Part shown: piece by piece, positions 55,191 through 64,000 of the stretch
How positions within the stretch are numbered: position 1 is the stretch's first letter
How the letters are laid out: each line of letters begins with the position of its first letter
Assembly (NCBI GenBank): GCA_003255025.1
Contig: QANY01008898.1
Coordinates: forward strand, 58,618 to 122,617
DNA length: 64,000 bases
Reading direction: 5' to 3'
DNA from: Datisca glomerata
Taxonomy: Eukaryota; Streptophyta; Magnoliopsida; Cucurbitales; Datiscaceae
Made by a program: the position numbers and the translations under genes
The notes under the pieces: generated by a model
Told to the model about the DNA's origin: nothing
Seen by the model: the letters and a program-made list of their open reading frames with translations, nothing else
The model's database searches: none

Positions 55191-57200
55191 TGCAAGAGAG
55201 AGTGATGGTGAAAGAGAGAGAGAGTGTGTGTGTGTGTGTGTGCGTGATAGTTAAAGAGAGGGAGAGAGAGGGAGGGAGAGAGAGATAGAGATAAAGAGAG
55301 AGAGAAAGAGAAGTGGAGCGAATGAGAGGGAGATAGTTGGGGAAGGGTAGAGGGAGGGAGAGAGAGAGCGAGAGAGAGGGGGAAAGGGAGGGAGAGAGAG
55401 AGCGAGAGAGAGAGGGAGAGGGAGGGAGAGAGAGAGGGAGGGAGGGAGAGGGAGAGAGTGAGAGAGAGAGGGAGGGTAGAGGGAGGGAGGGAGAGTGAGA
55501 GCGAGCGAGAAAGTGAGAGTGAGAGAGGGGGAGAGAAAGAGAGAGGGAGAGAAAGAGAGCGAGAGAGACATAGAGAGAGATGACGATAGAGAGAGAATGA
55601 GAGAGACAAAGATAGATCATGATAGAGAGAGTGAGAGAGAGAGAGAGTACGAGAGAGCGAGAGAGGGAGCGAAAGGGAGAGAGAGCGAGCAAGAGAGAGA
55701 GGAAGAGGGAGAGAGAGAGGGAGAGTGTGAGAGAGAGAGAGAGAAAGAGAGAAAGAAAGAGAAACAAAAGAGATCTTGAGAGAAAGAGAGGATAAGGTGA
55801 GGTAGAGTGAGTGAGAGAGAGAGAGAGAAAGTAAGAGAATGAAAGAGAAAAGGAGAGAGGTAAGGAGAAAGAAATAGAGAGAGAGAGGGAATAAAAGAGA
55901 GAAGGAGAGAGAGAGAGAGAGAGAGAGAGAGGGTGAGAGAGATGGAGAGAGGGAATGAAAGAGAGCAGGAGAGAAAGAGAGAGAGAGATAGAGTGCGAGA
56001 GAGAGAGTGGGAGGGAGAGAGGGGGAGAGAATGAGGGAGAGTGAGAGAAAGAGAGAGAGAGTGAGAGATAGGAAAAGAAAGAGAGAAGGAGAGAGATAGA
56101 GAGATAGGGAGAGAGAGAGGGAAAGAATGGGAGAAGGAGAGTGAGATAGAGAGAGAGAGAAAAAGGGAGAGAGAGATAGAGGGAGAGAGGAAGAGCAAGA
56201 TAGAGAGAGAGAGAGAGAAAGAGAGATCAGAATAGAGAAAGGGAGAGAGAGAAGGGTAGAGAGAAAATGAGAGTAAGAGAGAGAGAGGGAGAGAGAGATT
56301 GTGAGTGAGAGAGAGAGTGTGAGAGATAGGAATAGAAAGAGAGAAGGAGAGAGAGATAGAGAGATATGGAGAGAGAGAGAGGGAAAGAAAGGGAGAAGGA
56401 GAGAGCGATAGAGATAGGAAGAGAAAAAAGGGGAGAGAGAGATAGAGGGAGAGAGAAAGAGCGAGAGAAAGAGAGTGATCGGAATAGAGAGTTGGAAGGC
56501 GAGAAGGAGAGAGAGGAAGAGAGAGTGCGGGAGAGAGAGATCATGAGAGAGAGAGAGAAAGTGAGGGAGAGAGCGGGGTAGATAGAGCAAGCGAGACAGA
56601 GAGTGATAGTGAAAGAGAGAGTGTGTGTGTGATAATGTGAGAGAGGAAGTGAGGGAAGGAGAGAGAGATAGAGAGAAAGAGAGAGATCACAAGAAGAGAG
56701 AGAGAAGTAGAAATAATGAGAGAGCAAGATAGTTAGAGGAAGAGTGAGGGAGAGGAAGAGAGAGGGAGGGAGGGAAAAAGAGAGTGAACGAGAGAGAGGG
56801 GGTAGATGGAGCGAGAGAAAGTGTGAGAGAAAGAGGGAGAGAATGAGAGAAAGAGAGAGAGAAACAAAGGAGATCATGAGAGAGAAAGAGAGAGAGGATA
56901 GAGAGAGGGAGAGAGAGAGAGAGAAAGTGAGAGAGGTAGGGAGAGGGAAATAGAGAGATAGAGAGAGAGAGAGGGAATGAAAGAGAGAAGGAGAGAAAGA
57001 GAGAGAGAAAGAAAGGGTGAGAGAGACGGACAAACAGAGGGAAAGAGAGGGAGAGCGGGTGAGAGGGTGTAGAGGGAGAGAGAGGGAGAGAGATAAAGAA
57101 AGATATAGATAGAGAAAGAGAGCGAGAGAGAGGGTGTAGAGAGAGAGAATGAGAGCGAGTGAGAGAGAGGGAGAGAAAGAGTGAGGGAGAGAGAGAGAGA
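55191..57200. repeat. GA array module type 3, copy 1
   Basis: It opens with a GTGTGTGTGTGTGTGCG run and TGATAGTTAAAGAG, then AGATAGTTGGGG, GGGTAGAGGGAGG, GATCTTGAG, GGAAAAGAAAG, GATCAGAATAG and GATCGGAATAGAGAGTTGG, ending with CGGGGTAGATAGAGCAAGCG. The block from 55196 to 56590 recurs at 59092-60475 in the same order. Confidence 0.78.
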
Positions 57201-59090
57201 GTGTGAGAGAGACAGAGAAAAATCATGATGGACACAGAGAGAGAGCGAGAAAGATGTAGAGAGATCATGATAGAAAGAGTGAGAAAGAGTGAGAGAGAGT
57301 GAGCGAGAGAGAGAAAAGGGAGAGAGCGAGAAAGATATAGATAGATCATGATAGAGAGAGTGAGAGAGAGTGAGTGAGAGAGAGAGAAAGGGAGAGAGAG
57401 TGAGTGAGAGAGAGAGAAAGGGAGAGAGAGCAAGAGAGAGACTAAGAGAGAGTGAGAGAGAGCAAGAGAGAGAGGGGGTAGAGAGAGGGAGAGAGAGGGA
57501 GAGAGTGAGGGAGACATAGAGGGAGAGAATGAGGGAGAGAGGGAGAGAAAAAGGGAGAGAGTGAGATAGAGTGAGCGAGAGAGCGAGAGAAAGAGAGAGA
57601 GATATCGAAATAGAGAGAGAGTGAGAGTGAGTGAGAAAGAGAAAAGGAGAGAGAGAAAGAGAGAGTGAGAGAGGGGGAGAGAGAGAGATTGTGCGAGAGA
57701 GAGAGAGAAAGAGAGAGCAAGAGAGAGAGAGAGTGATAGTGAGAGAGAGTGTGTTTGATTGATAGTGAGAGAGAGGGAGAGAGAGGGAGGGAGAGAGAGA
57801 TAGAGAGAAAGAGAGAGATCACATGAGAGAGAGAGAAGTAGAGAGAGTGAGAGAGAGATTTAGCTGGAGTAAGAGAGAAGGAGAGGGAGAGACGGAGAAT
57901 GAGAAAGAGAGAGAGAAAGAGAGAACGAGAGAGATCTTGAGAGAGAAATGGAGAGACAAACAAAAGTGATCGTTGGAGAGAGGGACGAGAGAGAGGGAGA
58001 GAGAGTGAGAGAGAAAGTGAGAGAGAGTGAGAGAGAAAGCGAGAGAGGTAGAGAGAGTGATAGAGAAATAGATAGAGAAAGAGAGAGAGGGAATGAAACA
58101 GAGAAGGAGAGAGAGAGAGAGTGTGAGAGATAGACAGAGAATGAGAGAGATGGACAGAGTGAGAAAGAATGGGTGAGAGAGATGGAGAGAGAGGGAGAGA
58201 GAAAGATCATGAGAGAGAGAAGAAGATAGTGAGATAGAGTGAGCGAGAGAGAGAAAAAGGGCGATAGAGCGAGAAAGATATAGATAGATCATGATAGAGA
58301 GAGTGAGAGACAGTGAGCGAGAGAGAGAGAGAAAGGGAGAGAGAGCAAGAGAGAGCCTAAGAGAGAATGAGAGAGAGAGTAAGAGAGAGAGGGGGCAGAG
58401 AGAGGGAGAGAGAGAGGGAGAGAGTGAGGGAGACAGAGAGGGAGAGAATGAGGGAGAGAGAGGGAGAGACAGGGAGAGGGAGAGAAAAAGGGAGAGAGAG
58501 ATAAAGTGAGCGAGAGAGCGAGAGAAAGAGAGAGATATCAAAATAGAGAGAGTGAGAGTGAGTGAGAGAGAGAAATAGAGATAGAGAGAGAAAAGGAGAG
58601 AGAGAAAGAGAGAGCGAGAGAGAGGGAGTGTGATTGATAGTAATAGAGAGGGAGAGAGAGGGAGGGAGAGAGAGATAGAGATAGAGATAGACATCACATG
58701 AGAGAGAGAGAAGTAGAGAGAGTGAGAGAGAGATTTATCTGGAGGAAGAGAGAAGGAGAGGGAGAGAGAGAGAGGGAGAGACGGAGATAGAGAAAGAGAG
58801 AGAGAAAGAGAGAACAAGAGAGATCATGAGAGAGAAAGGGAGAGAGAAACAAAAGAGATCATTTGAGAGAGGGACGAGAGAGAGGGAGAGAGAGTGAGGG
58901 AGAAAGCGAGAGAGGTAGAGAGAGAGAGAGAGAAATAGATAGAGAAAGACAGAGAGAGGGAATGAAACAGAGAAGGAGAGAAAGAGAGAGAGAGAGAGGA
59001 AGGGAGGAGAGTGAGAAAGAATTTGAGAGAGAGATGGAGAGAGAGGGAGAGAGAAAGATCGTGAGAGAGAGAAGAATATAGTGCAAGAGA
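57201..59090. repeat. GA array module type 2, second block
   Basis: The type 2 signposts return: ATCATGATGGACA, GATATCGAAATAG, ATTTAGCTGGAG (57858) and ATTTATCTGGAG (58733), and the AAACAAAAG(A/T)GATC marker at 57958 and 58847. The unit length is about 0.88 kb. Confidence 0.78.
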
Positions 59091-61851
59091 GAGTGATAGT
59101 GAATGAGAGTGTGTGTGTGTGTGTGATAGTTAAAGAGAGGGAGAGAGAGGGAGGGAGAGAGAGATAGAGATAAAGAGAGAGATCACGAGAGAGAGAAATA
59201 GAAGTGGAGAGAATGAGAGAGAGATAGTTGGGGGAGGGTAGAGGGAGGGAGAGAGAGAGCGAGAGAGAGAGGGAGAGGGAGGGAGAGGGAGGGAGAGAGA
59301 GAGCGAGAGAGGGAGAGGGAGAAAGAGGGAGGGAGGGAGAGAGAGAGAGTGAGAGAGAGGGAGGGTAGAGGGAGGGAGGGAGAGTGAGAGCGAGCGAGAG
59401 AGTGAGAGTGAGAGAGAGGGAGAGAAAGAGAGAGGGAGAGAAAGAGAGCGAGAGAAACATAGAGAGAGATGATGATAGAGAGAGAATGAGAGAGACAAAG
59501 AGAGATCATGTTAGAGAGTGAGAGAGAGAGCGATAGAGCGAGAGAGGGAGAGAAAGGGAGAGAGAGAGCGAGCAAGAGAGAGAGAGGAAGAGGGAGATAG
59601 AGAGGGAGAGTGTGAGGGAGAGAGAGAGAAAGAGAGAAAGAAAGAGAAACAAAAGAGATCGTGAGAGAGAGAGAGGATAAGGAGAGGTAGAGGGAGAGAG
59701 AGAGAGAAAGAGAATGAAAAAGAGAAGGAGAGAGGTAGAGAGAAAGAAATAGAGAGAGAGAGAGGGAATGTAAGAGAGAAGGAGAGAAAGAGAGAGAGAG
59801 AGAGAAAGAGAGAGGGTGAGGGAGATGGAGAGAGAGGGAATGAAAGAGAGAAGGAGAGCAAGAGAGAGAGAGGGAGAGAGGGAGAAAGAATGAGGGAGAG
59901 TGAGACAAAGAGAGAGAGAGTGAGAGAGAGTGAAAGAGAGAGTGAGAGATAGGAAAAGAAAGAGAGAAGGAGAGAGATAGAGAGATAGGGAGAGAGAGAG
60001 GGAAAGAATGGGAGAAGGAGAGTGAGATAGAGAGAGAGAGAGAGAGAAAGGGAGAGAGAGATAGAGGGAGAGAGGAAGAGCAAGAGAAAGAGAGAGAGAG
60101 AGAAAGAGAGAGATCAGAATAGAGAAAGGGAGAGAGAGAAGGGGAGAGAGAAAAAGAGAGTAAGATAGAGAGACGGAGGGATAGATTGTGCGAGAGAGAT
60201 TGTGAGTGAGGGAGAGAGTGTGAGAGATAGGAAAAGAAAGAGAGAAGGAGAGAGAGATAGAGAGATAGAGAGAGAGAGAGGGAAAGAAAGGGAGAAGGAG
60301 AGAGAGATAGAGATAGGGAGAGAAAAAGGGGGAGAGATAGATAGAGGGAGAGAGAAAGAGCGAGAGAAAGAGAGTGATCGGAATAGAGAGTCGGAAAGCG
60401 AGAAGGAGAGAGAGAAAGAGAGTGCGAGAGAGAGAGATCATGAGAGAGAGAAAGTGAGGGAGAGAGCGGGGTAGATAGAGTAAGCGATACAGAGAGTGAT
60501 AGTGAGAGAGAGTGTGTGTGCTAATGAGAGAGAGGGAGTGAGGGAGGGAGAGAGAGTGTGTGTGCTAATGAGAGAGAGGGAGTGAGGGAGGGAGAGAGAG
60601 ATAGAGAGAAAGAGAGAGATCACAAGAAGAGATAGAGAAGTAGAAATAGTGAGAGAGAGAGATAGTTAGAGGAAGAGAGAGGGAAAGGGAGAGAGAGGGA
60701 AGGAGAAAAAGAGAGAGTGAGCGAGAGAGGGGTAGAAGGAGAGAGAGAAAGTGATAGCGAGTGAGAGAGAGGGGGAAATAGAGTCAGAGCGAGCGAGATA
60801 GCGAGAGAAAGTGAGAGAGAAAGAGGGAGAGAATGAGAGAAAGAGAGAGAGAAACAAAGGAGATCGTGAGAGAGAGAGGATAGAGAGAGGGAGAGAAAGA
60901 AAGCGAGAGAGGTAGGGAGAGGGAAATAGAGAGATAAAGAGAGAGAGGGAATGAAAGAGAGAAGGAGAGAAAGAGAGGGAGAGAGAGCGAAAAGTTGAGA
61001 GAGACGGACAAACAGAGGGAAAGAGAGGGAGAGAGCGAGAGAAAGAGAGAGAGAAAGAGAGATAGTGAGAGAGAGAGTGTGTGCGAATGAGAGAGAGGGA
61101 GTGAGGGAGGGAGAGAGAGAGATAGAGAGAAAGAGAGAGATCACAAGAAGAGAGAGAGAGAAGTAGAAATAGTGAGAGAGAGATAGTTAGAGGAAGAGAT
61201 ATGGAGAGGGAGAGAGAGGGAGGGAGGGAAAGAGAGAGTGATCGAGAGAGAAGGGGTAGAAGGAGAGAGAGAAAGTGATAGCGTGTGAGAGAGAGAGGGG
61301 GAGAGAGAGTCCGAGCGAGCGAGAGAGCGTGAGAAAGTGAGGGAGAAAGAGGGAGAGAATAAGAGAAAGAGAGAGAGAAACAAAGGAGATCGTGAGAGAG
61401 AGAGAGAGGATAGAGAGAGGGAGAGAGAGAGAAAGTGAGAGAGGTAGGGAGAGGGAAATAGAGAGATAAAGAGAGAGAGGGTATGAAAGAGAGAAGAGAA
61501 AGAGAGAGAGAGAAAGGGTGAGAGAGACGGACAAACAGAGGGAAAGAGAGGGAGAGAGCGAGAGAAAGAGAGATATCGTGAGAGAGAGAGAGAAAGATAG
61601 AGAAAGAGAGAGAGAGGGAGAGAGGGAGAGAGGTTGAGGGAGAGTGAGATTAAGAGAGAGAGTGTGTGAGAGAGACTGAGAGATAGAAAAGAAAGTGAGA
61701 AGGAGAGAGAGATAAAGAGATAGGGAGAGAGAACGAGGGAAAGAAAGGGAGAAGGAGAGAGATAGAGAGAGAGAGAGAAAAAGGGAGAGAGAGAGGTAGA
61801 GTGAGAAGGAGAGAGAGAAAGAGAGAGTGAGAGAGAGAGGTAGAGAGAGAT
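59091..61851. repeat. GA array module type 3, copies 2 and 3
   Basis: 59092-60475 repeats the first type 3 block, including GATCGGAATAGAGAGTCGG and the CGGGGTAGATAGAG end. A shorter derivative with TAGTTAGAGGAAGAG, GGGTAGAAGGAG and ACGGACAAACAGAGGG follows, and is itself repeated near 61070-61570 and 62810-63300. Confidence 0.75.
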
Positions 61852-64000
61852 TGTGCGAGAGAGTTTATGAGAGAGAGAGATCATTAGAGAGAGAGAAAGA
61901 GAGGGAGAGAGAGAGGCAGATAGAGCAAGAGAGAGAGTGATAGTAAGAGAGATATAGAGAGTGTGTGTGATAGTGAGAGAGGGGGAAGGGGAGGGATAGA
62001 GAGATATAGAGAAATAGAGAGATCACGAGAAGAGAGAGAGAGAGAAGTAGAAAGAGAGAGAGAGAGCGAGAGAGAGAGAGAGAAAGTGACAGCGAGCGAG
62101 AGGGAGAGGGAGAGAGAGTGAGAGCGAGTGAGAGAGAGAAAGGGAGAGAGATAGAGCGAAAGAGGGAGAGAAAGGGAGAGAGTGAGAGCGAGTGAGAGAG
62201 AGAGGGAGAGGGAGAGAGAGGGAGAGAGTGAGGGAGAGAGTGAAAGGGAGAGAAAGAGGGAGAGAAAGAGAGTGAGAAAGAGAGAAAGAGAGAGATCATG
62301 AGAGTGAGAAAGAGAGAAAAAGAGAGATCATGAGAGAAAAAGAGAGAAACATAAGAGATCGTGAGAGAGAGGGGAGAGAGAGGGAGAGACAGTGGGAGAG
62401 AAAATGAGAGAGGTAGAGAGAGAAATAGATAGATAAAGAGAGAGAGATACAGAATGAAAGAGAGAAGGGAAGAAAGATAGAGAGAGAGAAAGAAAGAGAG
62501 AATTAGAGAGAGATAGACAGAGCAAAAGAGCAGGGAGAGAGAGATGGAGAGACAGAGGGAGAGAGAGGGAGAGCGCGAGAAACAGAGAGAGATTTTGTGT
62601 GAGAGAGAGAGTGAGAGAGAGAGAAAGATCGTGAGAGGGAGAGGGTGAGAGGAAGGGAGAGAGAGCGAGACAGAGGTAGAGACAGCGAGAGAGAGATATA
62701 TAGAGGAAGTGAGAGAGAGAGCGGGGTAGATAGAGCAAGCGAGATAGAGAGTGATAGTGAGAGAGGGTGTGTGTGCTAATGAGAGAGAGGGAACGAGGGA
62801 CGGAGAGAGAGAGATAGAGAGAAAGACAGAGATCACAAGAAGAGAGAGAGAAGTAGAAATAGTGAGAGAGAGAGAGATAGTTAGAGGAAGAGAGAGGGAG
62901 AGGGAGAGAGAGGGAGGGAGGGAAAGAGTGAGTGAGCGAGAGAGAGGGGGTAGAAGGAGAGAGAGAAAGTGATAGCGAGTGAGAGAGAGAGGGGGAGAGA
63001 GAGTTAGAGTGAGCGAGAGAGTGAGAGAAAGTGAGGGAGAAAGAGGGAGAGAATGAGAGAAACAGAGAGAGAAACAAAGGTGATCGTGAGAGAGAGAGAG
63101 AGAGGATAGAGAGAGGGAGAGAAAGAGAGAAAGCGAGAGAGGTAGGGAGAGGGAAATAGAGAGATAAAGAGAGAGAGGGAATGAAAGAGAGAAGAAGAGA
63201 GAGGGAGAGAGAGAGAAAGGGTGAGAGAGACGGACAAATAGAGGGAAAGAGAGGGAGAGAGCGAGAGAAAGAGAGAGAAAGAGAGATATCGTGAGAGAGA
63301 GAAAGAGAGAGAAAGAGAGATATCGTGAGAGAGAGAAAGGGAGAGAAAGAGAGAGAGAGGGAGTGAGAGGGAGAGAGAGGGAGGGTGAGTGAGATTAAGA
63401 GAGAGAGAGTGTGTGAGAGAGAGTGAGAGATAGAAAAAAAAGTGAGAAGGAGAGAGAGATAAAGAGATAGGGAGAGAGAACGAGGGAAAGAAAGGGAGAA
63501 GGAGAGAGATAGAGAGAGAAATAGGGAGAGAGAGATAGAGGGAGAGAGAAAGAGAGAAAGAAAGAGAGAGAGAAAGAGAGATCGAAATAGAGAGAGGTAG
63601 AGCGAGAATGAGAGAGGGAAAGAGAGAGTGAGAGAGAGAGGTAGAGAGAGCTTGTGCGAGAGAGATTGTGAGAGAGAGATCATGAGAGGGAGAGAGAGAG
63701 GCAGATAGAGCAAGAGAGAGAGTGATAGTAAGAGAGATAAATAGAGTGTGTGTGATAGTGAGAGAGGGGGAGGGGGAGGGAGAGAGAGATAGAGAGAAAT
63801 AGAGAGATCACGAGAAGAGAGAGAGAAGTAGAAAGAGTGAGAGAGAGAGATAGTTGGAGGAAGAAAGACGGAGAGGGGGAGAGAGGGAGGGAGGGAAAGA
63901 GAAAGAGAGAGAGCGAGAGAGAGAGAAAGTAATAGCGAGCGAGAGGGAGAGGGAGAGGGAGAGAGAGAGCGAGCGAGAGAGAGAAAGGGAGAGAGTGAGA
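61852..64000. repeat. GA array module type 1, copies 2 and 3, with a type 3 derivative between
   Basis: 61852-62710 follows 49047-49975 signpost by signpost. The type 3 derivative follows, and a third type 1 start (TTGTGCGAGAGAGATTGTGA) lies at 63652, 1800 bp after the second. It is cut by the window edge. Confidence 0.78.

Larger units (their letters stand above)
49047..64000. repeat. 15-kb GA-rich complex satellite with higher-order repeats
   Basis: The plus strand is almost all A and G in GAGAGA-type runs, broken by isolated C or T, very often as GATC. It is not a plain microsatellite. The marker AAACAAA(A/G)GAGATC or a close variant recurs 16 times (49607, 50931, 51728, 52436, 53230, 54075, 54943, 55762, 56862, 57958, 58847, 59647, 60852, 61378, 62347, 63073), spaced 526-1324 bp. 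Larger blocks recur in a mixed order. No gene is present: the long minus-strand frames are only Ser/Leu runs from CT repeats. The array continues past the right edge. Confidence 0.93.

Noticed and set aside
51343..56581. Plus-strand Arg/Glu-rich open frames in the GA array
   Set aside because: Simple translation of GAGAGA repeats; no domain and no codon pattern.
49003..63713. Very long minus-strand open frames, up to 571 residues, in the GA array
   Set aside because: They are Ser/Leu runs from CT repeats. Stop codons need A on that strand, which is rare here, so long frames are expected by chance. Many overlap in two frames with the same composition.
49047..64000. Reading the GA array as a CRISPR array or a gene regulatory GAGA element
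   Set aside because: There are no regular repeat-spacer units, the host is a plant, and the scale of 15 kb is that of a satellite rather than a promoter element.
1..64000. tRNA, rRNA or snRNA genes
   Set aside because: I looked for A and B box-like words and cloverleaf arms by eye and saw none. A tRNAscan-SE or Rfam search would settle this.

Overview
This window is eukaryotic and almost certainly from a flowering plant, probably a eudicot; the species cannot be named from the sequence. It is repeat-dominated, AT-rich intergenic DNA. Every recognisable protein belongs to a plant transposable element except one candidate host first exon. I saw no rRNA, tRNA or CRISPR.

Layout. Positions 1-720 hold the leader and gag start of a Ty1-copia element on the minus strand. 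Positions 1125-13663 are a complete but decayed Ty3/gypsy element ('A'), minus strand, with LTRs, PPT, PBS and a 5-bp target duplication AGTGC. Its dual RNase H places it in the Tat lineage. Its 5' LTR is broken by a 2-kb block (11410-13461) of tandem repeats. Positions 15000-16973 are a decayed LTR element. Positions 17012-22482 are a candidate CACTA-like DNA transposon with hairpin-forming subterminal repeats. Positions 25495-33926 are a second, diverged Tat element ('B'), minus strand. Positions 36613-40963 are a Ty1-copia element ('C', minus) with a composite insert in one LTR. Positions 40964-41418 look like the promoter, first exon and first intron of a host gene for an organelle-targeted protein. 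Element 'D', a Ty1-copia element (41419-49046, plus), sits four bases into its second exon. Positions 49047-64000 are a 15-kb purine-rich GA array with higher-order repeat structure. It begins inside the right LTR of D and runs off the window. Copies of a GGTTCGG-rich MITE-like family are scattered between the large elements.

How the parts relate. In A and B the gag-pol genes read leftward, while a separate gene (aORF) between pol and the 3' LTR reads rightward. Both aORFs have two candidate introns at matching positions and matching phases. Short tandem repeats occupy the same place between aORF and pol in both elements, and the 55-bp repeat of A recurs inverted inside its own 5' LTR. No element here looks autonomous: all have stops, frameshifts or deletions in catalytic domains.

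Most worth a second look: the spliced antisense gene shared by A and B, the higher-order GA array with its suspicious assembly gap, the satellite-like block in the LTR of A, and the host exon cut by element D.
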